Assembly (NCBI RefSeq): GCF_000284315.1
Contig: NC_017094.1
Coordinates: forward strand, 2,139,486 to 2,203,485
Source of the DNA: Leptospirillum ferrooxidans C2-3
GTDB taxonomy: Bacteria > Nitrospirota > Leptospirillia > Leptospirillales > Leptospirillaceae
DNA: 64,000 bases
Reading direction: 5' to 3'
The position numbers and the translations under genes are program-made. The notes beneath the pieces are model-generated. The model was not told the DNA's origin. It searched no databases and saw only the letters and a list, made by a program, of their open reading frames with translations. Every line of letters begins with the position of its first letter. The first letter of the stretch is position 1. This document shows positions 33,548 to 41,844 of the stretch, in pieces.

Positions 33548-34234
33548 CTAGAAGGCATATCGTATGCCAATCATGACAGGAACCGACCATGTGTCACTCA
33601 CTTGGGAAACCGTTCCGGGAGGGTTGCCCAGTGAGGTTGTTATGCCGGTGGGTGCCGTCTCAAAGGACAGGTTTGCCTCGATGAAGGCTCCCCATGATGG
33701 AGAGATGGGGTAAAGGACTCCCGCCCCCAGCATCCAGGCATATCCAGCCTGGGCATCGACACCTGTATAGGTGTTGTATGAGGCTCCAAAGGTGGCATTC
33801 AAATAGGGGATGATCGTTTTTCCAAAAAGGGACGGAAGATAGTAATTCCCCCCCAAACCAATCACGGTATGGGTATTTTGGGAGAAATCCGTTTGCTGGA
33901 CGGTCAGATAGGCCAACAAGTCCGGAAAAAGCATTTTCCCGATCCGAACCCCCCAGACAGGGGCCGTACCAAAATCATAAGGAACGGTTTTCCCGAGGGT
34001 TGTGGTGTAAGAGCCCGACAGGGAACTCTCTCCTCCCGCAAAACCCTCTAAAACAAATCCCTTCCCTGGAAAAGGGCTGGATTGGTCCGATCGGGGAGTC
34101 GGAGCGGACGGAGCTCCGGACGACATCGAGTCACTCATCGGACTGGCCGATACCCGTTGGCCTGAAAAAGCAAAAAAAGACATGAAAAACAAAACCCCAA
34201 AAATCATCCTGAACGATCCATACAGATATTTCAT
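33548..34234 (-). CDS. Small outer-membrane beta-barrel protein
   Basis: A 228-residue protein with a signal peptide (FRMIFGVLFFMSFFAFSG, cleavage after about residue 31) and a Ser/Pro-rich linker. About eight amphipathic beta-strands follow (GKGFVLEGFAGGESSLSGSY, AYLTVQQTDFSQNTHTVIGL, YPISPSWGAFIEANLSFETA). It ends in the outer-membrane signal aromatic residue, IGIRYAF. The size fits an eight-strand OmpW/OmpX-like barrel. No operon partner is certain; the envelope genes upstream run in the same direction 63 bases away. The ATG follows AGGAGAGGG. Confidence 0.8.
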   Translation of the reverse strand: MKYLYGSFRMIFGVLFFMSFFAFSGQRVSASPMSDSMSSGAPSAPTPRSDQSSPFPGKGFVLEGFAGGESSLSGSYTTTLGKTVPYDFGTAPVWGVRIGKMLFPDLLAYLTVQQTDFSQNTHTVIGLGGNYYLPSLFGKTIIPYLNATFGASYNTYTGVDAQAGYAWMLGAGVLYPISPSWGAFIEANLSFETAPTGITTSLGNPPGTVSQVSDTWSVPVMIGIRYAF

Positions 34235-34297
34235 TGAAAGACCCTCTCCTTATTTATGCATTGTCCAAGCGTCACTCAATCGGTTTTCCATGGAGAC

Positions 34298-35356
34298 TCA
34301 GAACATCCACATGAATCCTGTCAAAACCTTGAAGTCCGGATTCAGCGCCGGTGAAGACGGTGTCGTACCCGGCTGATTCCAATAGACAAACTTGTCTGCA
34401 TTGGCAAAGATCATCAAGTTCGGAACGGATTTGGGCATGATCTGGAATCCCATCCCGATGGAATCCTGGAAATTCTCGGTTCCCAGAATCGGACCGGCTG
34501 CCTGAAGCACTCCATTTTGAACATATGGATTGACCTGAATGTTGGTAGCGTTGTACTGGATGTAATCTCCGGCACTGATCCAGATTTCCGGAAATTTGCT
34601 GTGAAGCCCCGTCAGTCGGTACTCAACCTGATAGTCGGTATTGAGGGTATTTCCGAGCTGAGTTCCCAGATTATTCGGGAGCTCGAATGAGTAAATGGCA
34701 TCCCCGATCGTCATCCAGCGCCCATTGGAAAACAGATGCATGGCCTCTAGCCCGAATGTGAGCTCATAGGCGCCAGCACCTGTTAGGGTACTGGTGATAT
34801 TCTGGTTATTGAATGCCTGACTTGTCGGAGAGGTTGGGAAGTGCACTCCCTGAACCAATACCACGCGGGTTGTTCCTGAAAAAGTGGTGCGGTCGTAGAC
34901 ATCAAGAAGGTTGGCAATCCAGAGATCTCCCGGAACGGCCAGGAATCCCGAATTGTTGTTTCCGAGACCCGGAGTGTAGGTATTGCTGGAAGATGCTTGG
35001 GGATTGGAGTTCCACCGATAGTAAAAAGGTTCTGTCACCTGAACCATCCACTTCTTGGTAACGAGCACCTGAAGGGTATTCTCTTGGGTCAAAAGGGCCT
35101 GAGAACCGCCTATATGGGAATATCCCGCTTGAACCTGGCTTCCGGCAATCCAGATATCAGAATAGTTCATCCGGAAAGAGAGCATGATGTCACTTGTCCA
35201 GAACATGGAGGCATCCATCCCCATATGCTCCAGACAAAACACGCAGGCCATCGCCTTTTTGGGGGAGCAGAGCGCAATGAACAACCCCAAAAAAGCAACC
35301 AGAATGGATTTTTGGGTGATCCATGTATCGAAAGCGAACGGATCCTGTTTTTCCAC
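34298..35356 (-). CDS. Outer-membrane-type beta protein with mature N-terminal CVFC
   Basis: A 352-residue exported protein. A hydrophobic segment (ILVAFLGLFIALCSPKKAMA) is followed directly by CVFCLEHMGMDASMFW, a CxxC near the predicted mature N-terminus with nearby His and Met. The rest is Asn/Thr/Gln-rich with alternating strands (VLVTKKWMVQVTEPFYYRWN, DYQVEYRLTGLHSKFPEIWI) and ends LTGFMWMF, as expected for a barrel. GTG start at 35356 with AAAAGGAG. The CxxC/H/M cluster suggests metal or thiol chemistry at the periplasmic face; that is inference. It lies in series with two ECHH proteins. Confidence 0.72.
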   Translation of the reverse strand: MEKQDPFAFDTWITQKSILVAFLGLFIALCSPKKAMACVFCLEHMGMDASMFWTSDIMLSFRMNYSDIWIAGSQVQAGYSHIGGSQALLTQENTLQVLVTKKWMVQVTEPFYYRWNSNPQASSSNTYTPGLGNNNSGFLAVPGDLWIANLLDVYDRTTFSGTTRVVLVQGVHFPTSPTSQAFNNQNITSTLTGAGAYELTFGLEAMHLFSNGRWMTIGDAIYSFELPNNLGTQLGNTLNTDYQVEYRLTGLHSKFPEIWISAGDYIQYNATNIQVNPYVQNGVLQAAGPILGTENFQDSIGMGFQIMPKSVPNLMIFANADKFVYWNQPGTTPSSPALNPDFKVLTGFMWMF

Positions 35357-35409
35357 GAAAGACTCCTTTTCAAATATGAACGAATAATCGAAGACAGTTC
35401 GAGAGCGTT

Positions 35410-35865
35410 TCAGACTGAAAGGATCGACAATCCATCCCGGGGAGGAGGATTACGGGGAAAACGGCAAGCAGAAGGAATCCATATTTTGGACAAGGGGGGG
35501 AAGTCCGATCGGAAAAAATTCTGAACGGGAAACTCCCCCTCTCCTAACATGTCGGGAGCGCTCATGGGGGGAAAAGGCAGAAGAGGATTCTCATGATGGC
35601 ATTCAAGGCTTGCGGCACGAGAATCCGCTCTGGCCTCATGAAAACAGGGAATCGCTTCCTCAGGATGAATGGAGCTCAGGAAAAGCGAAGCCGATCTCGT
35701 CGTCATGCTCCCATTACCGAGCATAGGAAAAGGACGGAGAGTCGGGGTCATCCTCTCTCCATGGCACAGGAAAAGAATGCCTTGAAGCAGAAAAAGGGCA
35801 CAGATCCATACAATCGGATTCGGTGGCAAAAAAGAAACCCCACTATCCCTATAATGATTTTTCAA
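35410..35865 (-). CDS. Short exported protein with CxH...ECHH pattern, copy 1
   Basis: A 151-residue protein with an N-terminal hydrophobic helix (IVWICALFLLQGILFLCHG). A polar domain carries PCFHEARADSR and SLECHHENPLLPF (CxH, 11 residues, ECHH), and the tail is Pro-rich, ending PPPRDGLSILSV. TTG start at 35865 with GGGAG 8 bases upstream. The gene at 36005-36412 shares the same arrangement. I do not know the family. Cys/His pairs suggest metal binding in the periplasm. Confidence 0.55.
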   Translation of the reverse strand: MKNHYRDSGVSFLPPNPIVWICALFLLQGILFLCHGERMTPTLRPFPMLGNGSMTTRSASLFLSSIHPEEAIPCFHEARADSRAASLECHHENPLLPFPPMSAPDMLGEGEFPVQNFFRSDFPPLSKIWIPSACRFPRNPPPRDGLSILSV

Positions 35866-36004
35866 ACCCGATACTCCCGTTTAAAAGAAAAAGAATCGAT
35901 CCCGGAACAGTCTGAATTTTGCCAGGAAAGGCTGAACCAATCTGCCGCCAACAAAAGCTTCGGGAAACAAACGCTTTTTTGGCGATCAGAGAAGATTGGA
36001 TAAG

Positions 36005-36412
36005 TCAAACTCTTGGGGGATGATCCGGAGGGAGAACGGGGGAGGAAGCATACGAAAAAACTTTTGGAATAATGGGATTATCGCGATGGCATATGCGATA
36101 GGGAACCGTTGTCGCTGGCAGAACAGCCTGCGCAAAAAGGGATGAGGTCAACAAATACGACGGCATGGGATGGTGACATTCCCATGAAGATTGCCCGCTG
36201 ACAAAAGGATGAGTGCAATCGTCTCCGGCCGAAGAAGCGTCCACAACTTTTTCTGGATTGGATAGCCAATTCGGTACAAGCAAAGCAAGCGAAGCATTGC
36301 TCTTCAAGGAGATCTGGGAGGAGAAAACAGGTGCCACATGGCCCATCTGGTAAAAGAAGACAGGAATCAGGACAAGCAGGAGGCGAAAGATGGAGGGCAA
36401 ACGTTTGCGCAA
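36005..36412 (-). CDS. Short exported protein with CxH...ECHH pattern, copy 2
   Basis: TTG at 36412, preceded by GAGGAG, opens a 135-residue protein beginning MRKRLPSIFRLLLVLIPVFF, a classic signal peptide. The longer frame to 36520 has no ribosome site and is rejected. The mature part has DDCTHPFVSG and SSWECHHPMPSY (CxH, 9 residues, ECHH) and ends PPDHPPRV, paralleling copy 1. A sigma-70 promoter with a perfect TTGACA lies about 60 bases upstream, so it is probably the first gene of the unit with copy 1, the CVFC protein and the small barrel. Confidence 0.58.
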   Translation of the reverse strand: MRKRLPSIFRLLLVLIPVFFYQMGHVAPVFSSQISLKSNASLALLVPNWLSNPEKVVDASSAGDDCTHPFVSGQSSWECHHPMPSYLLTSSLFAQAVLPATTVPYRICHRDNPIIPKVFSYASSPVLPPDHPPRV

Positions 36413-36467
36413 TGGAGCTCCTCGAAAATCCTGAACAGAAACAATCGGGTAAAGCACCCTGAATACA

Positions 36468-36496
36468 ACCCTATCCGGACAGACAATCCTTGTCAA
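36468..36496 (-). promoter_or_regulatory. Sigma-70 promoter of the ECHH gene unit
   Basis: On the minus strand TTGACA (36496-36491), 17 bases, TAGGGT (36473-36468). The -35 is perfect, the -10 poor, so activation is possible. The leader is about 50 nt. Confidence 0.5.
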
Positions 36497-36546
36497 CCCG
36501 ATTTTCTGGATGAATTCCACGGGAAGCCATCTGAAGCAGTTTCAAA

Positions 36547-36609
36547 ATCCGGATGATTGTCCTAAGATGAAAAGGCTTTTCTGGCAATTCAAAACAACCA
36601 TCCGGATGA
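36547..36609. repeat. Direct repeat of ATCCGGATGA in the divergent region before ppx
   Basis: ATCCGGATGA occurs at 36547-36556 and 36600-36609, start to start 53 bp, about five helical turns. The ATCCGGAT core is itself a palindrome. The pair sits between the divergent ECHH gene and ppx, a position suited to an operator; chance is not excluded. Confidence 0.35.
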
Positions 36610-36640
36610 CTTCAGGTGAAAGAGAGGACCTCCCTACTCC

Positions 36641-38251
36641 ATGTCCAGGTCCATTCGCAAAGCTGCCATCATCGATATCGGCTCGAACTCCATGCGCCTT
36701 GAAATCTTCGCGATCAGGGGCAACGACTGGTGGCTGATCGAGCGTCACAAGTCCCCGGCCCGAATTTCCCAAGGCATGTATGACGACCAGATCATCAAGG
36801 GAGAAGCCATCTCCAGGGCAAGGGAAGCCCTTTGCCTGTTTGCCGGACAAATCGCCTTTCACCACATCAAAAAAGTCCGCTGCACCGCAACGAGCGCCAT
36901 CCGTGACGCGGCAAACCAGAGAGAGGTTCTGGAAATCCTCTCGAAGGGAATCCCTTTTCCGATCGAAGTTCTCTCCGGTGAAGATGAAGCGTTCTACAGC
37001 TATTTTGGAGTCCGGACAAGTATCAATATCCGTGACGGCCTTGTTTTCGATGTGGGAGGCGGAAGCACAGAACTGATCAGGATCCAGGATGGTGAGCACA
37101 TCGCCACCACCACCCTTCCACTGGGAGCGGTCAGACTATCGGAGTCTTTTTTCAGAAAGCCGGGTATGCCCTCAGAGTCGGAGTGGAAAAGACTTGAGCG
37201 CCATATCGACAAAATGTTGAAGGAAGGGGATATCCTCTCGAAGGGCACCCCCAAACTCCTGATCGGAGTGGGTGGCACCGTCCGCCAGCTTGCACGGATC
37301 GCCCAGAAGAAGGAACACTATCCTCTCATTCCTCAGGTTCATGAATATACACTGGCCAAAAACCAGATCAACAAGATTCTTCTGGAAATCCGGAAGTCTT
37401 CCATTGAAAACAGGATTTCCTCTCTCGGAGTCTCAAAGGACAGGGCAGACATCCTTCCTGCAGGAATCCTGATCATTTCCCGAATTCTGGAAGGGGCTAA
37501 GTCCCCTCTTTTGACCGTCTCCCAGCATGGTCTAAGACACGGGCTCTTCATGGAAGCCTATCTGGAATCCACAAAGCCCCCCGCACAGGATATCGCGAAA
37601 GATACGATCTCAAGACTGGTGAACCGTTTTGGATCCTACGAAGACTCAAGATCCTTCAGACGCATTCTCCTGAGACTGTACGAAACCATCCATCCCGAAA
37701 CAATGATCGACAAGGAAACCAAAAAACTTCTGCGCTCCCTTGGATCTCTCGCACAAACATCCCTTTCCTATAGGCCGACAGGAGACTCGGAGTCCGCCAA
37801 TTTCCTGCTGAAAGAAGAGTGTCCGGGATTTTCCCCACAGGAGAGAATTTTACTTTTTCTCGCCCTGACACAATATCGGACCCACTCAGACATCACGATC
37901 CGGAAAAACAACCGCTCCCTCTTTCTCTCTCTTTCCCAAAAGGACCAGGGAAAGGTCATATTCTTTTCACGCCTTGCGAAGCTCGCGAGAGAGATCCTTT
38001 TGTTCACCTCGGGAGAGATGCCTTTTCTCTCTTACGCAGAACCTCATCTGACCATACGGGACAATAGAAGCGATGAGGAGGGAGGGGTTGAAAGACTCGT
38101 CTCCACAAAGGAAATGGAGTTTGAAAAAGGGAGACCCGTGATTGTCATCTGGATGAGGGTTGAAAACTACGATGGACAAAGCGGATCAAGACTCAAAAAC
38201 ATTGAACCGATCCGGAAGCTTGAAGAAGAGCTCGACAATGGAGAGGACTGA
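36641..38251 (+). CDS. ppx: Ppx/GppA-family exopolyphosphatase
   Basis: An ASKHA-fold phosphatase that shortens polyphosphate and/or hydrolyses pppGpp. Seen are the phosphate-1 motif AAIIDIGSNSMRLEIFAIRG, RCTATSAIRDAANQREVLEI, VLSGEDEAFYSYFGV, the phosphate-2 motif GLVFDVGGGSTELIRI, and LLIGVGGTVRQLARIAQK. The C-terminal about 200 residues resemble an HD-like helical domain. The 536 residues fit the E. coli proteins (about 500). The ATG follows GAGAGGA. First gene of a short plus-strand unit; it overlaps the hydrolase gene by 14 bases. Confidence 0.93.
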   Translation: MSRSIRKAAIIDIGSNSMRLEIFAIRGNDWWLIERHKSPARISQGMYDDQIIKGEAISRAREALCLFAGQIAFHHIKKVRCTATSAIRDAANQREVLEILSKGIPFPIEVLSGEDEAFYSYFGVRTSINIRDGLVFDVGGGSTELIRIQDGEHIATTTLPLGAVRLSESFFRKPGMPSESEWKRLERHIDKMLKEGDILSKGTPKLLIGVGGTVRQLARIAQKKEHYPLIPQVHEYTLAKNQINKILLEIRKSSIENRISSLGVSKDRADILPAGILIISRILEGAKSPLLTVSQHGLRHGLFMEAYLESTKPPAQDIAKDTISRLVNRFGSYEDSRSFRRILLRLYETIHPETMIDKETKKLLRSLGSLAQTSLSYRPTGDSESANFLLKEECPGFSPQERILLFLALTQYRTHSDITIRKNNRSLFLSLSQKDQGKVIFFSRLAKLAREILLFTSGEMPFLSYAEPHLTIRDNRSDEEGGVERLVSTKEMEFEKGRPVIVIWMRVENYDGQSGSRLKNIEPIRKLEEELDNGED

Positions 38252-39218
38252 CATCCCGACCGTCCGGGACTCCAGCGCCTCCCCATCCTCTTTGAATATT
38301 CACCCGACCATATCCCAAGCCACACACGAAATAACCGACCGGATCATCACCCTTTCTGACGGGCGTCAGATTGGATTTTGCGAATATGGCGACCCTGACG
38401 GCTACCCGCTTTTCATGTTCCATGGTGTCCCTGGATCACGCTACCAACGTCCATCGGAAGGGGTAACCCGCTCAAGGGGAATAAGGCTTTTTGTCCTCGA
38501 ACGACCGGGGTTTGGACTTTCCGGGAGAAAAAAGGAAAGAACCCTTCTCAGCTGGGCGGATGACGTCTCAGCCTTTGCGGATTGCTTGAAAATTGAACGG
38601 TTTGGAGTTCTCGGCCTGTCTGCCGGAGGACCCTATGCCCTCTCATGTGCATTTTCTCTTCCGGAAAGAGTCTCCAGTGTCTTTGTCATCAGCGGACTTG
38701 GCCAGATGGATATTGCCGGAGCAACCAGACAGATGCCATTTCATGAAAAATGGCTCTTCGAACTCGGAAAACGTTCTGCAAAAATCACCATGAGAATCCT
38801 GATCGAAATTCTTAGGGGACTGACTGCGATTCTTTTGCATAACCCCCAAAGGTATCTCCCTGTGCTGGCCCGATTTTTCCCTGAGGGGGAACGTCCATTC
38901 TTCAAAAAGGCAGAAGACAGCCGGATGTTCCTGAAAGACATCGGCGCAAACCATCAGTCCGGTGGAGCAGGGATTGTCGACGACCTGATCATTTTATCCA
39001 AGCCTTGGGGATTCGACCCGGAGTGCATTTCCAGAACAGTCCATTTCTGGCATGGAGATCTGGATCTGATTGCCCCACTGTTTCTGATTGAAAACCTGGA
39101 AAAAGAAATCCCGTCCTCAGAAATAAGGCTTATCCGCGGAGAAGGCCATCTTCTGATTTTTCGTTACTGGGCCGAAATACTGGACGAGTTCAACCGATCC
39201 CGGACAGAACAGGGTTAA
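38238..39218 (+). CDS. Alpha/beta hydrolase
   Basis: The alpha/beta-hydrolase fold with a full triad: nucleophile Ser in VLGLSAGGPYALSCAF, Asp in VHFWHGDLDLIAPLFLIE, and His in IRGEGHLLIFRYWAEI. The oxyanion region is MFHGVPGSRYQRPSEG. Starting at ATG 38238 it has 326 residues, the first about 35 being polar and probably disordered. Substrate unknown. Its last 29 bases overlap the end of the opposite-strand tmk gene. Confidence 0.9.
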   Translation: MERTDIPTVRDSSASPSSLNIHPTISQATHEITDRIITLSDGRQIGFCEYGDPDGYPLFMFHGVPGSRYQRPSEGVTRSRGIRLFVLERPGFGLSGRKKERTLLSWADDVSAFADCLKIERFGVLGLSAGGPYALSCAFSLPERVSSVFVISGLGQMDIAGATRQMPFHEKWLFELGKRSAKITMRILIEILRGLTAILLHNPQRYLPVLARFFPEGERPFFKKAEDSRMFLKDIGANHQSGGAGIVDDLIILSKPWGFDPECISRTVHFWHGDLDLIAPLFLIENLEKEIPSSEIRLIRGEGHLLIFRYWAEILDEFNRSRTEQG

Positions 39219-39846
39219 CAGCCTTTCTCATGCTCTTCTGCGTTTCGTCCATCGAATGGGCTCCGTCGATCAGATGAAATCCATTTTCCTTTGCAAGCAC
39301 TTCATACTCCGCTAAAACCTTCGACTGAAAAAGAATATAGGACTCCCTGGGGTTCGTGGAAAACTCCATGTCCATACCCGCTTCATAGTATTTGATCTCC
39401 CGTGTCTGGGTAATGCGGTCATACGACACGGCAGGATCGACCCTGAAGAAGAATGTGAGATCAGGCCGAATGGCGAAACGGAAGTTGGAGACCAGCCAAT
39501 CCTTGGGAATTCCCCGAGCGCAGTCCCGCGCAACGGCCGTATAGATATAACGATCAGAAAGGACCACCTTTCCGGCCTTCAAAGCTGGCAAGATCTCATG
39601 TGTGTACCGATAACTGAAATCGGCAGCGTGGAGGAGACTGAAAGCGTAGGGAGTCAATGTCTGTTTTTTCTTTGCCTTCCGTATGATCGGGGATATTTCA
39701 GGGCTGGAGTTCCACACATTCAAAAGAACCCCATACCCCTTCAGTCTCAGATAGTTCTGAAGCAGTTCGATCTGGGTCGATTTCCCTGACCCGTCAATCC
39801 CCTCGACAACGATAAGACGTCCTGGATAAGAATGCTCGGGATTCAT
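39190..39846 (-). CDS. tmk: Thymidylate kinase-like protein with intact DR motif
   Basis: A 218-residue P-loop kinase: VVEGIDGSGKSTQIELLQNY, and the nucleoside-binding Asp-Arg in KVVLSDRYIYTAVARD. TMK phosphorylates dTMP to dTDP. The remainder is less typical (RPDLTFFFRVDPAVSYDRIT, then YYEAGMDMEFSTNPRESYIL), so it may be a divergent TMK or a related nucleotide/polyphosphate kinase. It overlaps by 4 bases the end of a paralogue immediately upstream. Confidence 0.78.
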   Translation of the reverse strand: MNPEHSYPGRLIVVEGIDGSGKSTQIELLQNYLRLKGYGVLLNVWNSSPEISPIIRKAKKKQTLTPYAFSLLHAADFSYRYTHEILPALKAGKVVLSDRYIYTAVARDCARGIPKDWLVSNFRFAIRPDLTFFFRVDPAVSYDRITQTREIKYYEAGMDMEFSTNPRESYILFQSKVLAEYEVLAKENGFHLIDGAHSMDETQKSMRKAVNPVLSGIG

Positions 39847-40529
39847 CGGGATCCCTTTCTTCGTAAACGATTTTTCAAAATGGAGGCTGTCTCCAGCCGA
39901 AGCTCCATTTGCTGTTTCTGGATCGGCTTCATCGCATCGATGACCGTAAACTGATATTCAGAAGAGATCTGCTTGTAGATTTCCAGAAGCCTCTGCTGAT
40001 AGAGGACAAACGAATCCTTTTTTCGGCCGGCAAGGTTCAGGTCCATACCTGCTTCATAATAGTCAAAATATCTCTCATCTCTTGATTTCCACTGAATTCG
40101 TGCCAGAAGGTCCTCGAAACGGACATCGAGGTAAAAGGTTCTGGCAGGCGTCAGGGCAAAATCAAACATGCCTGTGATCCAATCCCTGTCGATGCCCCTG
40201 ATGATTGCCCGGGCAAAGACGGTATATACATATTGTTCTGCAATGACGACTTTTCCGGCTGAAAGGGCAGGGATGATCACATGCTCGAACCGGTCCACAA
40301 AATCTGCCGCATAAAGGAAGCAGAATGTGACGGGATCAAGCGTGTTTCTCTCCTTTAGCTTCTTGATCGCTCCGCGGATCAGTTCCGCTGTGTTGCATGA
40401 AGAGATGACAACCCCCTGCCCCTTGGATTCAAAATAAAGTTTCAGCAATTCGGCCTGGGTTGATTTTCCCGATCCGTCGGTTCCTTCAATGGCAATCAAT
40501 GTTCCCGGATATTGAGACGTTTTTTCCAA
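39843..40529 (-). CDS. Thymidylate kinase-like paralogue lacking the DR motif
   Basis: A 228-residue paralogue of the downstream gene: AIEGTDGSGKSTQAELLKLY with intact P-loop, but KVVIAEQYVYTVFARAI where DRY is expected. Both share YYEAGMDxxxx and the stretch around RxDWxxxxFxFAxxP, so they arose by tandem duplication. Loss of Asp-Arg should impair dTMP binding or change the substrate. The two may form a heterodimer, or this copy may be regulatory. Confidence 0.75.
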   Translation of the reverse strand: MEKTSQYPGTLIAIEGTDGSGKSTQAELLKLYFESKGQGVVISSCNTAELIRGAIKKLKERNTLDPVTFCFLYAADFVDRFEHVIIPALSAGKVVIAEQYVYTVFARAIIRGIDRDWITGMFDFALTPARTFYLDVRFEDLLARIQWKSRDERYFDYYEAGMDLNLAGRKKDSFVLYQQRLLEIYKQISSEYQFTVIDAMKPIQKQQMELRLETASILKNRLRRKGSR

Positions 40530-40635
40530 AGCCTACCCTCTCCAAAACTGTTTTTGACCAACGACATGTCCCATTCTAGCAGGACTCACAGGGGTTCACC
40601 ACCAAGATTTGGGTCTTCATGTAACCAATCTGCTC

Positions 40636-41163
40636 TTATTCCCGAGTCGGAGGAGATCCGCACCCCCTTGTGTGAACGACAAATGACAGGGACTTTTTCG
40701 AAAGTCTGACACTGTCGGAGCTCCAAAGTGCCAAGTGATAGTGGTGACAGGGCAAAAGACCATAAAGACGGTAAATCGTTGAAGGAGTGTCCACAACAAG
40801 TTTTCCGTTTTTATAGAGAAAATAATCCGTCGCCCCGGGAACCATGCTCCACTGGACATAAGCACCGTCCCCTTCTTCAAAGGGGACAACATGAACAAAC
40901 TCTGGAGGGGAAAGAGTCCTTCCCAGATCCGTTCCGTCACTTGGTGAAGAGGGCAGAGATCCTGATTGGGGAACCTGTTTTGGCGTTCCTCCGACAACGG
41001 AGGACTTGCCTGAGGTCGAAGACGGCGATGAAGAAAAGAGACCTCCAAGCAAGCCATGGGGATTATTCCAGACCGAGGAGCTGCACCCTCCCAGAACCAG
41101 AAGGAGCAAAAGGACAAAAAACCTATTTTTATTACTGAATACAAAATGATTTAAGTAAACCAT
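40636..41163 (-). CDS. Lipoprotein with a fibronectin type III-like domain
   Basis: About 175 residues. A lipoprotein signal (RFFVLLLLLVLGGCSSS) is followed by a Ser/Gly/Pro-rich linker. One beta-sandwich resembles FnIII: PEFVHVVPFEEGDGAYVQWS, GATDYFLYKNGKLVVDTPST and YRLYGLLPCHHYHLALW. ATG 41163 lies 12 bases after GGAGG. Probably outer-membrane anchored. Function unknown; divergent from rpiB. Confidence 0.72.
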   Translation of the reverse strand: MVYLNHFVFSNKNRFFVLLLLLVLGGCSSSVWNNPHGLLGGLFSSSPSSTSGKSSVVGGTPKQVPQSGSLPSSPSDGTDLGRTLSPPEFVHVVPFEEGDGAYVQWSMVPGATDYFLYKNGKLVVDTPSTIYRLYGLLPCHHYHLALWSSDSVRLSKKSLSFVVHTRGCGSPPTRE

Positions 41164-41334
41164 ACCGATTGACAACCTCCTCCAGAAAATGGCATCATTT
41201 CTCATTTGAGAATAGCATTACAGAAGAGGGCTTTCCAGAAACAGAAACGCCCCCGTTCCCCAAACACACTCCGGAGGAAATGGTCTGGCTTCCCGCCAAG
41301 GCATCATTCCGGCAAAGAATAGCGAGGCCACGCA

Positions 41335-41793
41335 TTGACGGATAATCAAAAAATGCCTCCGATCGCGATCGGTTCAGACCACGCTGGCTTTGAGCTCAAA
41401 AACAGCGTGATCATGGCTCTTTCCCAAGCAGGAATCCCAGTTACAAACTGCGGAACAGATGGACCGGCTTCCGTCGACTACCCTGACTACGCCGAAAAAG
41501 TCGCGACAATTGTGACAGCCAACCCGGGAACAATTGGAATTTTGATCTGCGGCACGGGAATCGGAATGTCCATTGCCGCCAACAAGCACCACGGAGTCAG
41601 GGCAGCCCTTCTCTATAACAAGGAAACGGCCGCCCTTGCCCACCGCCATAACAATGCAAATATCATTTGCCTTGGCGCCAGGGAGCTCTCTCCGGAAGAA
41701 GCCATCGACTTTGTCAATATTTTTCTGGCGTCGAAATTTGAAAATGGACGCCACCAGCAAAGGATTGATAAAATCTCTGCTCTGGATCACTGA
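41335..41793 (+). CDS. rpiB: Ribose-5-phosphate isomerase B
   Basis: RpiB/LacAB family, 152 residues: PIAIGSDHAGFELKNSVIMA, VDYPDYAEKVA, the catalytic Cys region ILICGTGIGMSIAANKHHGV and AHRHNNANIICLGARELSPE. It interconverts ribose 5-phosphate and ribulose 5-phosphate, relevant to the pentose phosphate and Calvin cycles. I take the TTG at 41335, 7 bases after GAGG; an ATG at 41353 lacks a ribosome site. Confidence 0.94.
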   Translation: MTDNQKMPPIAIGSDHAGFELKNSVIMALSQAGIPVTNCGTDGPASVDYPDYAEKVATIVTANPGTIGILICGTGIGMSIAANKHHGVRAALLYNKETAALAHRHNNANIICLGARELSPEEAIDFVNIFLASKFENGRHQQRIDKISALDH

Positions 41794-41844
41794 TAAACCT
41801 AATCACTCACTATCTTAACAGTCTCTCTGAAAGGATCCTATCCC

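Noticed and set aside
41794-41844. Glycine riboswitch before glyA
   Set aside because: Only 51 bases separate rpiB from glyA, too short for the aptamer, and no conserved core is visible.
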